NCBI GenBank assembly: GCA_015233465.1
Contig: JADFXP010000004.1
Span: forward strand, 62,001-126,000
Origin: Candidatus Magnetominusculus dajiuhuensis
GTDB taxonomy: Bacteria > Nitrospirota > Thermodesulfovibrionia > Thermodesulfovibrionales > Magnetobacteriaceae
Direction of reading: 5' to 3'
DNA: 64,000 nucleotides
Every line of letters begins with the position of its first letter. Positions within the stretch are counted from its first letter, which is position 1. The notes beneath the pieces are model-generated. The model had not been told where the DNA came from. It was given only the letters and a program-made list of their open reading frames with translations, and did not search any database. Both the position numbers and the translations under genes were made by a program. This document shows positions 9,039 to 18,265 of the stretch, one piece after another.

Positions 9039-9493
9039 TGTTCTATTACCTCTTTTGGAGAATAGATAAGCATGGGTTTATAACCTTTTAATAGATTTAT
9101 TGCCTGATAGCCTCTGATTTTATCAAAATGAACTATGTGTTTAAAATTCCAACTTATAACAAAATCAACATCTGCTACAGTTGCGGTTGCAATATGTTCA
9201 GCATCATATTTATGCGAGACTCCAATTACTTCTGCTTTTATATAAGCATCTCGAAGTTCAGCTATTTCATCGGAATACTCTATGAATTCTATCATTTCTG
9301 TTGATATTTGTTTTAAAATTTTCTGTACATAATCAGGCGCATCGTTAAGTTCGCGTAAAATGGTAGTTGAAATTACAAGGATAAATTTTCCTTTTAAAAT
9401 TTCATCAAAAAAAGCCTTACTTTCTTCTGAGAATTCATCATCAAAACATCCTCCAAATACTGAGGTATCAGCGTAGACTCTAAATTGTTTCAT
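9035..9493 (-). CDS. PIN-domain ribonuclease (VapC-like toxin)
   Basis: A 152-residue PIN-domain protein. Acidic metal-binding residues appear as YADTSVFGG near the N-terminus, the E/D of LRELNDAP, KYDAEHIATATVADVDFVIS and SWNFKHI. PIN toxins cleave RNA, often tRNA or rRNA. The gene overlaps the small partner at 8853-9038 by four bases. It is followed downstream by a DUF4062 fragment and an inverted repeat, marking this 1-kb patch as accessory DNA between dapB and transketolase. Confidence 0.75.
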   Translation of the reverse strand: MKQFRVYADTSVFGGCFDDEFSEESKAFFDEILKGKFILVISTTILRELNDAPDYVQKILKQISTEMIEFIEYSDEIAELRDAYIKAEVIGVSHKYDAEHIATATVADVDFVISWNFKHIVHFDKIRGYQAINLLKGYKPMLIYSPKEVIEQ

Positions 9494-9506
9494 ATATGAA
9501 TTTCCT

Positions 9507-11498
9507 CTATCTATTTAACAGCGCCAACGCCTTCTTCAGAATATTCTCCTTAGTAAATCCAAATCTCTCAAATAGCAGATCTGCTGGAGCTGATAGTCCA
9601 TATCTATCAATACCAATAATATCACCTTTAAGCCCAACATATTTATACCATCCAAGCGTTGCCCCAGCCTCAACAGCTAGTCTCTTTTCAACATTAGAGG
9701 GCAGTACGGATTCCTTATAATCATCTGACTGCTCCTCAAAAAGCTCAAATGACGGTATTACTACAAGCCTTGCCTTTATACCTTGAGATTTTAATTCCTC
9801 ATAAGCCTCTAAGGTTGGATGAACCTCTGAACCTGTTGCTATTAGTATTATCTCTGGTGTGCCTTCACAGTCTGCGAGAATATATCCGCCTTTTTTTAAT
9901 TCTTGATGGCTAGCATATACAGATCTATCTATTATTGGAACGCTTTGTCTTGTAAATATTAATGCAATTGGCCCGTCAGTTTTCTCTATTGCTATCTCCC
10001 ATGCAACTATAACCTCATTTGCATCCGCTGGTCTTATTACTAAAAGATCTGGCATTGCGCGAAGATTCGTCAACTGCGAAATTGGGTGATGACTTGGCCC
10101 GTCTTCGCCAACGCCTATTGAATCATGGGTTAAAATATAGATAACATGCACCTTCATCAACGCAGAGAGTCTTATTGCTGGAATCATATAATCTGAAAAT
10201 ACCAGATATGTCCCGCCAAATGGGATAAGCATCTTGCTTAGTGCCATACCTGACATAATCGCTGCCATCGCATGTTCCCTGATCCCAAAATGTATATTTC
10301 TACCGCCTTCACTTTCATAGATATTACCAAATTTCTTCATAGCAGTTACATTTGACGGCGTAAGGTCTGCAGAGCCTCCAATAAAGTGTGGAAGTATATC
10401 TGCAATATCATTAATTACCTTACCTGAAGCGCTTCTTGTGGCAATATTTCCAGCGTTTGGCTCAAAATCTGGGAATTTCTCCTGCCAGTTGATTTTATAT
10501 TTGCATCCTATTATCTTTTCCCACCTATTTGAGAGTTCTGGATATTTCTCTTTATATCTTTTGAATAATTCATTCCAATTAGATTCGTGTTTTTCACCGG
10601 TTTCAATGGCATTCCTAAAGTGTTTTAAGGCATCTTTAGGGATATGAAATTTTTTCTGAGGCCAGCCAAGGTTTTCCTTTGTCAGTTTAAGCTCAACCTC
10701 GCCAAGGGGCGCTCCATGAATATCTGGAACATTTTGTTTATTAGGGCTGCCAAAACCAAGATGTGTGCGAACGATTAAAAGGGAAGGGCGGTTAGTCTCA
10801 TTTTTTGCGCGATTAATTGCGCGTTTGATGTCATTTAGGTCATAACCGTCTACATTTTCAACATGCCAGTTCATTGAGTCAAATCTCTTTGCCACATTTT
10901 CAGTGAATGTCAAGTCCGTTGAGCCGTCTATTGTTGTTTTATTATCTGAATAAAGATATATTATATTTCCGAGTTTTAGATGTCCTGCAATGGATGCAGC
11001 CTCATAAGAGACACCTTCCATAATATCCCCGTCACTGACGATTCCGTATATCTTATAGTCAACTATTTTAAATCCGGGTTTATTAAACATCCTTGAAAGA
11101 TATTTTTCAGCCATAGCCATTCCGACCCCAACTGCAAAGCCCAATCCTAAAGGGCCTGTTGAGACCTCAATTCCGCATTCTGGGTTATATTCAGGATGTC
11201 CAGGGGTCTTAGAGTCAAGCTGCCTGAAGTTTTTTATATCATCCATAGTAATATCATATCCGCATAGATGGAGCAAACTATAAAGAAGCATTGAGGCATG
11301 CCCTGCTGAGAGTACGAATCTGTCTCGGTTTGGCCATTTTGGATTAGAAGGATTATGTCTCAGAAATTCTGTCCATAACACATAAGCCATATCAGCATCC
11401 CCCATTGGTGCTCCCGGATGTCCTGAGTCTGCCTTTTGAATGGCATCTGCTGCGAGAATTCTTATTGTATTAATACATAATTGATCGAGATTAGTCAT
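9507..11498 (-). CDS. tkt: Transketolase
   Basis: A 663-residue thiamine-diphosphate enzyme of the pentose phosphate pathway and related carbon rearrangements. Visible marks are AADAIQKADSGHPGAPMGDA at the N-terminus, the thiamine motif GDGDIMEG-like VSDGDIMEGVSYEAAS, GGSADLTPSN, the catalytic-base region of the pyrimidine domain (RNIHFGIREHAMAAI) and DGPSHHPISQL. The ATG at 11498 has a strong GGAGG site 7-8 bases upstream. The length equals the usual bacterial size. The nor locus is divergent from it, sharing the 266-base region 11499-11764. Confidence 0.95.
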   Translation of the reverse strand: MTNLDQLCINTIRILAADAIQKADSGHPGAPMGDADMAYVLWTEFLRHNPSNPKWPNRDRFVLSAGHASMLLYSLLHLCGYDITMDDIKNFRQLDSKTPGHPEYNPECGIEVSTGPLGLGFAVGVGMAMAEKYLSRMFNKPGFKIVDYKIYGIVSDGDIMEGVSYEAASIAGHLKLGNIIYLYSDNKTTIDGSTDLTFTENVAKRFDSMNWHVENVDGYDLNDIKRAINRAKNETNRPSLLIVRTHLGFGSPNKQNVPDIHGAPLGEVELKLTKENLGWPQKKFHIPKDALKHFRNAIETGEKHESNWNELFKRYKEKYPELSNRWEKIIGCKYKINWQEKFPDFEPNAGNIATRSASGKVINDIADILPHFIGGSADLTPSNVTAMKKFGNIYESEGGRNIHFGIREHAMAAIMSGMALSKMLIPFGGTYLVFSDYMIPAIRLSALMKVHVIYILTHDSIGVGEDGPSHHPISQLTNLRAMPDLLVIRPADANEVIVAWEIAIEKTDGPIALIFTRQSVPIIDRSVYASHQELKKGGYILADCEGTPEIILIATGSEVHPTLEAYEELKSQGIKARLVVIPSFELFEEQSDDYKESVLPSNVEKRLAVEAGATLGWYKYVGLKGDIIGIDRYGLSAPADLLFERFGFTKENILKKALALLNR

Positions 11499-11610
11499 TT
11501 AATTGCCTCCAAAACAAGTTTACAAATAAGTTTATTCCTATGATTATATTTTTGTCAAATAGTTATTCTTTTATAGTCGTTTTTTCAAGATTTAGTAAGA
11601 TAATTAAATT

Positions 11611-11652
11611 ATGACTTACATCATATTATTCCTAATTATAATGTATTAATAT
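11611..11652 (+). promoter_or_regulatory. Candidate FNR/DNR-type site and -10 upstream of nor genes
   Basis: ATGACTTACATCAT at 11611-11624 is an imperfect dyad resembling the CRP/FNR-family consensus TTGAT-N4-ATCAA (7 of 10 half-site bases). A perfect TATAAT occurs at 11637-11642 and a weaker TAATAT at 11647-11652; the latter would put the dyad centre near -41.5. FNR/DNR/NnrR regulators normally switch on nor genes under low oxygen or NO, which makes the site credible, but it rests on inspection alone. Confidence 0.4.
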
Positions 11653-11764
11653 CTTAGTAAATCAATGTTTTTGTCGGAATCGTAAAAAAAAATAATTTTA
11701 ACTTGTCTATGATATAACAAAAACCTGATTTATTCGGGATAATGATTTAAGGAGGTAAAGGTTT

Positions 11765-12421
11765 ATGGAGAATAATGGCTACAGGAATTTGTTCATATTC
11801 GGAAGTTTGGCATGTTTTGCCATACTTATCGCTCTTACTGTGAACACCTTCGGTAAGCTTGATCAGCGCGCTGAGCCCATTACAGAAGAAGTTAATGCTG
11901 GTAAAATGGTCTGGCATAAGTACGATTGTATTGGCTGTCACACTATATTAGGAAATGGTTCTTATTTTGCTCCTGATATGACAAAGATAGCAAGTCGTAT
12001 TCCAAAGAGTTATTTAAAGAAATTTTTAATGGATCCAAAAAAGACAAATGCTCACGCCACAATGCCAAAACTTGGCATTACTGCTGAGGAAGCAGATCAA
12101 TTGATAGTATTTTTGGATTGGATATCAAAGGTTGATACAAATGGCTGGCCGCCTAAACCAATTATGACTGTTACTGCTGGCAATGTAGCGGATGCTTATA
12201 CCAAATATCAATGTGCAGATTGTCATTCAATAAGCGGTGTTGGAGGTACTTCAGGCCCTGACCTTTCTCATGAGGCATCTATTCATCCTGATGCTGATTG
12301 GCAATTACGTCACTTAACTGATCCAGCTAGTGTAGTTGCTGATTCAGCAATGACACCATTTCCAGATATGTCTCAAGAAGAGCGCACACAAATCGTTAAT
12401 TTTCTTTTAACTCTTAAATAA
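11765..12421 (+). CDS. norC: Nitric oxide reductase cytochrome c subunit with extra C-terminal heme domain
   Basis: A 218-residue membrane-anchored cytochrome c. Residues 8-28 form the single N-terminal anchor. The first domain matches NorC throughout: CIGCH at 55-59, ILGNGSYFAPD, a Met in ATMPKLG (about 100) and SKVDTNGWPP. Ordinary NorC ends there, near 146 residues. This protein continues with a second cytochrome c domain with CADCH at 150-154 and a possible Met ligand in TPFPDM. It therefore carries two c hemes that can pass electrons from periplasmic donors to NorB. The start is fixed by GGAGG 8 bases upstream. norB follows after 12 bases, so the two are cotranslated units of one operon. 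Confidence 0.88.
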   Translation: MENNGYRNLFIFGSLACFAILIALTVNTFGKLDQRAEPITEEVNAGKMVWHKYDCIGCHTILGNGSYFAPDMTKIASRIPKSYLKKFLMDPKKTNAHATMPKLGITAEEADQLIVFLDWISKVDTNGWPPKPIMTVTAGNVADAYTKYQCADCHSISGVGGTSGPDLSHEASIHPDADWQLRHLTDPASVVADSAMTPFPDMSQEERTQIVNFLLTLK

Positions 12422-12433
12422 GGAGGATTGTCA

Positions 12434-13828
12434 ATGAAATATAAGAGCCATCGGATAGCGATGAATTTCTTTACATTTGCTGTTTTATTATTCCTTGTGC
12501 AGGTATTAGTAGGATTAATTGCAGCAGGTCAGTTCATCAAGCCGGACTTTTTTATCATTAGTTTTAATATAATCAGAACCCTTCACATAAACGCCCTTGT
12601 TGTCTGGCTGCTATGCGGACTTATGGGAGCTACTTATTATGTGGTTGTTGAGGAAACAGAAGGTGAATTATGGAATCTGCCGCTTGCTCATTTTCAGTTT
12701 TGGGCAACTGCAATTGCAACTATTTTAGTAGTTATTGGTTACATTGTAATGGGTCTTAACCCTCAAGCAAATAAATGGGTTTTTGGAACTCTTATCCTTA
12801 ATGAAGGCCGTACCTACATTGAGGCCCCAAGATGGGCGGACTGCCTGATAGCATTATCCGCTATTTTATTTTTGTTTAACAATGTGATGACCATTATCAA
12901 GAGTAAAAAGATTACTGGAATACAAGGTACTCTTATAGGCGGTATGGTATTTTTAACTCTAATGTATCTGCCGGGCATGGTTTATATTAAGAGTATGGTA
13001 AAGGATCAGTTTTGGTGGTGGTGGGTAGTACATCTTTGGGTAGAGGGCGCTTGGGAGGTTATTGCTGGAGCGCTGCTTGCCTTCATGCTTTTAAAGGTTA
13101 CCAATGCTCCAAGACACGTTCTTGAGAGATGGATGTATATAGAGGTTTTCTTGGTATTATTTACTGGTATACTTGGGATAGGACATCATTATTATTGGAT
13201 AGGTACGCCTCCATACTGGTTATGGATTGGCGCAATATTTAGTTCGCTTGAACCAGTTCCTCTACTAGTAATGGTATGGGATGCCTTTAGGACTACCAGA
13301 GAAAACAGGATCATAAATAATCGAATTGGTTTGTTTTTATCTGTAGCACACGCAATATTTAACTTTGTTGGCGCTGGACTGTGGGGTGTAATACATACCC
13401 TGCCTCAGGTTAATAAATGGACTCATGGAACTCAGATAACCAATGCACATGGCCATTTAGCATTTTACGGGGCATATGTATTATTAATTGTTGCCATAAT
13501 ATATATTGCTGTGCCTAACATCAAAGGACTCAAAGATTTTAATACAGACAGGGCATATAAGGCTTTCTGGTGGATGACAGTTTCTATGATATTAATGGTT
13601 CTGACATTGACAGGTGCTGGAATGGTTCAAGTATATATGGAAAGACTTATGGGCGTTGATTATGTAGTGGTAAAGGAACATTATAATTATTGGTTTTGGG
13701 TATTTAGGGCATTTTTTGGTGTAGGTTTCTTGATTGGAGTAGGACTGCTTGTATTAGATTATTTCACTATGGGTAATCTGCCTGTCAGAAAAGGCGCATC
13801 TAATATCAGGACAACTGCATCAGCATAG
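12434..13828 (+). CDS. norB: Nitric oxide reductase large subunit (cNOR)
   Basis: A 464-residue heme-copper superfamily protein with twelve membrane helices that reduces 2 NO to N2O. Heme b, heme b3 and FeB ligands are visible: RTLHINALVVWLL, VVHLWVEGAWE (FeB His and the nearby Glu), GIGHHYYWIG (two FeB His), FSSLEPVPL (Glu) and NAHGHLAFYGAY. All agree with canonical cNOR, and nothing points to an NO dismutase. I start at ATG 12434, 7 bases after AGGAGG (12421-12426); a TTG at 12428 is too close to that site. No norQ, norD or norE gene follows; a terminator stands at 13857. Confidence 0.93.
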   Translation: MKYKSHRIAMNFFTFAVLLFLVQVLVGLIAAGQFIKPDFFIISFNIIRTLHINALVVWLLCGLMGATYYVVVEETEGELWNLPLAHFQFWATAIATILVVIGYIVMGLNPQANKWVFGTLILNEGRTYIEAPRWADCLIALSAILFLFNNVMTIIKSKKITGIQGTLIGGMVFLTLMYLPGMVYIKSMVKDQFWWWWVVHLWVEGAWEVIAGALLAFMLLKVTNAPRHVLERWMYIEVFLVLFTGILGIGHHYYWIGTPPYWLWIGAIFSSLEPVPLLVMVWDAFRTTRENRIINNRIGLFLSVAHAIFNFVGAGLWGVIHTLPQVNKWTHGTQITNAHGHLAFYGAYVLLIVAIIYIAVPNIKGLKDFNTDRAYKAFWWMTVSMILMVLTLTGAGMVQVYMERLMGVDYVVVKEHYNYWFWVFRAFFGVGFLIGVGLLVLDYFTMGNLPVRKGASNIRTTASA

Positions 13829-13856
13829 TTATAAACTAAAAGATATTTAAATATTG

Positions 13857-13887
13857 GGGCTGCTGATGATAACAGCAGCCCTTTTTT
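13857..13887 (+). terminator. Rho-independent terminator after norB
   Basis: A perfect 9-bp stem GGGCTGCTG (13857-13865) and CAGCAGCCC (13873-13881), a 7-base loop and six T residues (13882-13887). It ends 15 bases before the next ATG, so it either separates the NapH-like gene from norCB or acts as a partial terminator. Confidence 0.85.
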
Positions 13888-13902
13888 AATAGGAAACTTT
13901 AA

Positions 13903-14775
13903 ATGAATATTCACTTTTACAGACGAATGACTCAAGTCGTTGTTCTAATCATAATTTTTCTGATACCAATATTTGATATCCTTCGTTATGATGTTGCAGC
14001 TAAAGAACTTTATATCTTTGGCAGTGTATGGACATTGGGACTGCCAACGGATACCTTTACAGATATGTCAAAGCATGGTTCTGCTGCGGTTGCTATTAGA
14101 TTTGTCTTAAAGGCAGTGCTGCCGTGGTTTTTGATTTTAACAGTGTTTCCAATATTGGGGTTTCTCTTTGGCAGATTTGCCTGCGGTTGGTTTTGTCCAG
14201 AAGGAGCTCTCTTTGAGTTGACTGAATTCCTTACATTAAAACTCATTGGGCGCAGGAATATCTACATGAAGAAATCAAATGATCCTGCTATAAAACGAGG
14301 AAATCCATTTTTATACGGCTTTTTATCTATATTATTTTTAATCACAGTCCCTCCAATAACAGGGATATTTCTTACTGGATTTTTTATTGCACCAGCAGTG
14401 ATCTGGCGGGAGGTTTCGCATCTACAAATAAGCGCTGGTTTATATACAGGGATTATTGGCGTGACTATATATATGTGTATTACAAGTATATTTGTGCGTC
14501 ATATATTTTGCAGATATGTCTGTGCCGCAGGGCTTATGCAGACTCTATTTGGATGGCTAAGTCCTTATTCTCTGCGCATAAGGTTTGACAGAAAGAATTT
14601 TGCAAGATGTACAAATTGTAAGGGCTGTGAAAAGGTATGTTTTATGGATGTCTTACCGCGCCTGCCGCGTAAGGATATTAATTGCGTAAACTGCGGCGAA
14701 TGTATCGTTGCTTGTGAGAAGGAACTAGGGACTGATAATAATCTATTTTCATTTAAATTTGGGAATAAGGAATGA
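13903..14775 (+). CDS. Membrane-bound polyferredoxin (NapH/CcoG-like 4Fe-4S protein)
   Basis: A 290-residue protein with four to five membrane helices and a C-terminal ferredoxin domain. The cytoplasmic-side Cys motifs CGWFCPEG (near 90) and CRYVCAAG (near 200) are those of the NapH/NosR/YccM group, and two 4Fe-4S motifs follow: CTNCKGCEKVC and CVNCGECIVAC. In the second membrane motif the usual Pro after Cys is Ala. Such proteins carry electrons from the quinol pool toward periplasmic reductases or help their maturation. Position right after norCB suggests service to NO reduction, though the terminator at 13857 weakens the case for one transcript. Confidence 0.75.
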   Translation: MNIHFYRRMTQVVVLIIIFLIPIFDILRYDVAAKELYIFGSVWTLGLPTDTFTDMSKHGSAAVAIRFVLKAVLPWFLILTVFPILGFLFGRFACGWFCPEGALFELTEFLTLKLIGRRNIYMKKSNDPAIKRGNPFLYGFLSILFLITVPPITGIFLTGFFIAPAVIWREVSHLQISAGLYTGIIGVTIYMCITSIFVRHIFCRYVCAAGLMQTLFGWLSPYSLRIRFDRKNFARCTNCKGCEKVCFMDVLPRLPRKDINCVNCGECIVACEKELGTDNNLFSFKFGNKE

Positions 14776-14790
14776 ATGTTTATCTGGATA

Positions 14791-14852
14791 ACCCCTTTAA
14801 GGGGCTCTGCCCCTTAAAAATTCCTGCAAAGGGACTCGTCCCTTTGAACCCA
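14791..14852. repeat. Palindromic repeat element (GGGCTCTGCCC family)
   Basis: Two adjacent hairpins: GGGGCTCTGCCCC (14801-14813), preceded by an overlapping CCCCTTTAAGGGG, and AAAGGGACTCGTCCCTTT (14828-14845). The same order of motifs, GGGCTCTGCCC then CTCCCGCAAAGGG then CCCTTTGAACCC, recurs at 35561-35613, so it is a dispersed intergenic family. It lies just after the nor locus and may also act as a transcript end. Confidence 0.65.
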
Positions 14853-14950
14853 TTATAAAAACAGTTTAAACATCATCATAGTGGTAACCTAGATTATTAA
14901 TATTGGGTATGAGTAAAAAAAGGCTGCCCTACATTTTATAACATAATTAT

Positions 14951-15946
14951 CTACTTTTTCAGGTTTGACTCTTTAGTCTTAATTGCACCAGAAGATTTAG
15001 GTGGTTCGACAGTTTTTGGAGTCTCAGCAATCTTCGGAGTTTCAGTTGGCTTAGGCGTTGATTTTTCAGTGGATGTTATCTCAAGGCATAAAAGCTCAGG
15101 CATTTTAGAATATTCTATTTCTTTTAATAATCCAAATGACATAGGTTTTTTAGGATTTATTTTAAAGGTTATCTTGTCAGGACTACTTACGAATTTTTTG
15201 AATTCAGGTATTGATTTCTTTGCATAATCATCCGTTGCGGCTGCAAATTGTTGATCAATCATGGCATTAAATAAGACCTCTTGTAATTCAGGAGACGTTT
15301 TGTTTTCCTCAGCGAATAATTTAAATAGACGGTTTATAAATGCAGAATCTTTATAATTAATCTCTGCGTTATAAAGCAGTATGTTTGGTATAGCCATATT
15401 AGTGGTTACAGGATTATCAAAAAAGGTCAAATTTATATTGCCAAGATGAGAAATAATATCAACATCGCCAATTTTATCAATTTTTGCGCTTAGTTTGATT
15501 AAATTCAATTCCTTTTTTTCAGTATCATATTTGTAATTTAATTCAAGATTTCCATTTAGATTTTTAAATCCAAGTGCAGTTAGAGGTTGTGTTTTTAGAG
15601 TAAACATCTGTTCTGTTATCTTCAAATTAATTCCGCTGGCGGTAAAGTTAAGATAGGTTGGGATGTCGTTTTTTCTATCAATGGAAGAAATAGTAATTGA
15701 GTCAATATTGACTCCGTCTTTTTTCCCAGTAGGGGTAATCTTTACGTTTTTAATAGAAGAGCTTAGTTTAAAAAGATTAAAATTAACGTTGTCATATGTA
15801 ACATCAACAGTGCCTTTTAGCCTCAAGATCGCTACATCAAGTTTATTTTTGATGATATTTTCAGCAAAAAGTGTTAAACCAAATAATATTGCAGCTATAT
15901 CAATGATAACTATTATGGAAATTATTATATTCTTCTTTATACTCAT
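14951..15946 (-). CDS. Membrane-anchored hypothetical protein, AsmA/DUF748-like periplasmic region, Pro-rich tail
   Basis: I do not recognise this 331-residue protein with certainty. It has one N-terminal membrane segment, then about 270 residues of extended, beta-rich sequence (repeats of the type VTYDNVNFNLFKLSSSIKNV and LNFTASGINLKI) reminiscent of AsmA- or DUF748-type periplasmic proteins, then a low-complexity tail rich in Thr-Pro-Lys (TPKPTETPKIAETPKT). The ATG at 15946 is preferred to a GTG two codons upstream. A clear sigma-70 promoter stands at 15981-16009. Role would be envelope structure or lipid handling at most by analogy. Confidence 0.6.
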   Translation of the reverse strand: MSIKKNIIISIIVIIDIAAILFGLTLFAENIIKNKLDVAILRLKGTVDVTYDNVNFNLFKLSSSIKNVKITPTGKKDGVNIDSITISSIDRKNDIPTYLNFTASGINLKITEQMFTLKTQPLTALGFKNLNGNLELNYKYDTEKKELNLIKLSAKIDKIGDVDIISHLGNINLTFFDNPVTTNMAIPNILLYNAEINYKDSAFINRLFKLFAEENKTSPELQEVLFNAMIDQQFAAATDDYAKKSIPEFKKFVSSPDKITFKINPKKPMSFGLLKEIEYSKMPELLCLEITSTEKSTPKPTETPKIAETPKTVEPPKSSGAIKTKESNLKK

Positions 15947-15980
15947 ATACACCAGCCATTACAATATTTCATGTCTTATT

Positions 15981-16009
15981 ATAATAGGGGCAAACAGCTA
16001 TAATGTCAA
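15981..16009 (-). promoter_or_regulatory. Sigma-70 promoter for the gene at 14951-15946
   Basis: On the minus strand TTGACA (16004-16009) and TATTAT (15981-15986) are spaced by exactly 17 bases, with an A/T tract directly upstream of the -35. The 19 bases covering the -35 and its upstream tract are identical to those in front of rpmH at 51187-51205. Confidence 0.75.
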
Positions 16010-16042
16010 GAAATAATTTTTTTGATCTGCTAAGTTATTAAT

Positions 16043-16786
16043 TTAAAACAACCTTTGACAATCAACGCTTGCATTTTTAAACTCAGTCAAAAGTTTGTCA
16101 CTATTTTGAATGAAAAACTCATCCCCCATTGCATATTGCATATTTTGTTTTTTATATAACCAATCAGCATAATGGTAATTCATGCGGTCAATCATCACAT
16201 AATCAACATTCCCCTTTAGTATCTCTGGTAGTCCTTCTACACCAGGAAGCATAGGGGCTATCATGACAAATGTCTTTATCCCTGAGTTGTGGAGGGCTGC
16301 TAAAGCGTTAACTCGCTCCATTATAGGGGGAGCGCTTGGTTCAAAGATACTTCTTATCTTCTCTTGTGCAGTAGAAATACTAAACCCAACTTCGTAATTT
16401 ATCGCTTTTTTGAATAGCTCAATGTCACGCAGTACTATTGGGGATTTGGTTTGTATAGTAAATGTCCAATCATTTTCTACAAGTATTTCAATACATTTTC
16501 TGCTTAGCTCATATTTCTCCTCAAGCGGCTGATAGGCATCACATACGCCGCTTATCCACACAGCGCCTTTTTTCTTTTTTTTCACCTCTTTGGCTAATAG
16601 CTCAGGGGCGTTTATCTTTACGTCAACAAAATCTCCCCACGCCTCTTTGTGGCCAGTGAATCTCTTCATAAATTTAGCATAGCAATAGATGCAATTATGC
16701 TGACACCCAACATATGCGTTTAAGGTATAGTCATAAATCTGTGATTTTGAGAGAATACTTTTAGCTTTTATCTCTTTTATAATCAT
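16043..16786 (-). CDS. Radical SAM protein of the SPL (spore photoproduct lyase-like) family
   Basis: A 247-residue radical SAM enzyme. The 4Fe-4S motif is in GCQHNCIYCYAKF, close to residues 28-40, followed by WISGVCDAYQPLE, and the ending VDCQRLF. The family is annotated as SPL-type radical SAM or Rv2578c-like; biochemical roles are unknown for most members, and true DNA photoproduct repair is unproven for this short form. The start overlaps the upstream membrane gene by 26 bases, so the two are translationally linked. Confidence 0.8.
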   Translation of the reverse strand: MIIKEIKAKSILSKSQIYDYTLNAYVGCQHNCIYCYAKFMKRFTGHKEAWGDFVDVKINAPELLAKEVKKKKKGAVWISGVCDAYQPLEEKYELSRKCIEILVENDWTFTIQTKSPIVLRDIELFKKAINYEVGFSISTAQEKIRSIFEPSAPPIMERVNALAALHNSGIKTFVMIAPMLPGVEGLPEILKGNVDYVMIDRMNYHYADWLYKKQNMQYAMGDEFFIQNSDKLLTEFKNASVDCQRLF

Positions 16787-17270
16787 TTTTGATTTTTTTT
16801 AGGAAATGTTTAATTTCAATAATCTTTTCTTTTGCAGTTTGTATAGCAGGAAGTTTATTTAATTCAGTATATAACCATTCCTTTTTTTCATCAAACCAAT
16901 AATAAAATCTGGCAAATGTCTTTATTTCAAGCAGTTTGTCCTTGCTGATTATATAAAGTCTTGTGACAAGGGCTGTTATCGTTATTTTAGCCATAATAAA
17001 GATTGTAACGCCCATCATAATCTTGCCGTTTGCAATAAGATACAGTCCGTAAATCTTCGCTGGAATCATTATAAGAAATGGAAAAATAAATAATGTCAGC
17101 AAGAAATATTGATTTTGTCTGGAAAGATAGTCTTCAAAGCTCTTAATAATATTCACCTTTTTTATAATTTTAACTATACTGTCCCATACCCAGTCTTCAA
17201 ATAATAACCAAACTGCAGCAATAATAATAAGTATTAATCGGATAATTCGTCTAAATAAATTTTTTGTCAT
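16761..17270 (-). CDS. Hypothetical membrane protein
   Basis: A 169-residue protein of unknown function. Membrane segments lie near residues 9-25, 55-75 and 80-98, and the C-terminal 60 residues are charged and probably helical (ARFYYWFDEKKEWLY and following Lys-rich stretch). The 3' end overlaps the radical SAM gene at 16043 by 26 bases. The architecture resembles small inner-membrane proteins with a cytoplasmic helical tail that are common in proteobacteria. No function is proposed. Confidence 0.65.
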   Translation of the reverse strand: MTKNLFRRIIRLILIIIAAVWLLFEDWVWDSIVKIIKKVNIIKSFEDYLSRQNQYFLLTLFIFPFLIMIPAKIYGLYLIANGKIMMGVTIFIMAKITITALVTRLYIISKDKLLEIKTFARFYYWFDEKKEWLYTELNKLPAIQTAKEKIIEIKHFLKKIKNDYKRDKS

Positions 17271-17282
17271 AATATAGATGCA

Positions 17283-18023
17283 TTATTTATACCTAAATGT
17301 CAGCAAAAGTCCAAAACAATAGTTCATGCTCGTTCCGCCTTTACTCAGCGATGAAATTGCGCTGCTTGCTTGAGTTCCGAGCGGTATGCTTATTGCTCCG
17401 TTTGGTCTAAAGGATGTGCTGTCGCTTATTGGGAGATCATAATAAAATGATCCCTCAGCATTATATAAACCTGTAAATACCACCCCTGTGCCGTCATATC
17501 CCATTACCTTGTCGCCGATATTAATATTTATAGTGCCTTTTACATTAAACTTGGCATCTTCGCCAAATGTATGTTGGTAAGTTGTTGCAAGAAAAGCCCC
17601 ATTTCCTTGTAAAAAATCATAATATAGAGTCAGGGAAGTATTTAGCTGGCTGAACTCTCCTATTGTGATGTAGCCTTCCATTGTGTCATTAATCGTTGCC
17701 CTTGCATAGTATATTACACCAAAACCAAATTTTATATTTTCAGATTGAGTAACATAACCTAGTCTAAGCTCATTTCTAGTGACTTTTTTAGTAGAAACAT
17801 CAAAATTTTCCCACATCTTAGCCGTCACTCCATCAATGATAGTTCCAATTGATGGCTGTAACACCATGCCTTGATCTATAAGCTGTCCTCTCCACATATA
17901 ATTATATGAGGCATCTAGTGAAATATCGCTGTCAATTTCAGATTTTTTCGCCTGTGCATCTGCTGTATATATTAAAATAATTATTGAAATTAATATAATT
18001 ATAGAAATCTTTGCTCTATTCAT
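17283..18023 (-). CDS. Exported protein, probable outer-membrane beta-barrel (TorF-like)
   Basis: A 246-residue protein with a signal peptide (MNRAKISIIILISIIILIYT, cleavage probably after ADAQA) and a body of alternating hydrophobic and polar residues ending in an aromatic-rich strand (FGLLLTFRYK), typical of a beta-barrel. The motif DASYNYMWRGQLIDQGMVLQ near the start resembles the SxxYxWRG opening of TorF-family putative porins. The ATG at 18023 is chosen because GGAGGAG precedes it by 6 bases; the longer frame to 18074 would place a poor leader before the signal peptide. Transport role is inferred. Confidence 0.6.
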   Translation of the reverse strand: MNRAKISIIILISIIILIYTADAQAKKSEIDSDISLDASYNYMWRGQLIDQGMVLQPSIGTIIDGVTAKMWENFDVSTKKVTRNELRLGYVTQSENIKFGFGVIYYARATINDTMEGYITIGEFSQLNTSLTLYYDFLQGNGAFLATTYQHTFGEDAKFNVKGTININIGDKVMGYDGTGVVFTGLYNAEGSFYYDLPISDSTSFRPNGAISIPLGTQASSAISSLSKGGTSMNYCFGLLLTFRYK

Positions 18024-18265
18024 AAATTCTCCTCCATGAGATATAAGATATTGATAATTAAATATAACTATCAAAAATCATGCCACATATCGAAATATCT
18101 TTTCTATTAATGCCTTGCAGGGTCTGCCCATATAAGAAATGCAAGTCCCCAATATCTTATCACATCAGTTAAAATATTACTAAGATTTTCCTCTACTAGG
18201 AAAAGTATTCATATAAAAGTATAAACCTTTCGCAAAAAATCACAATAAATAGTTATAATACTTTT

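Noticed and set aside
12434-13828. NO dismutase (Nod) instead of NO reductase
   Set aside because: All FeB His ligands and the nearby glutamates of cNOR are present, and a NorC subunit is encoded upstream, unlike quinol-type Nod.
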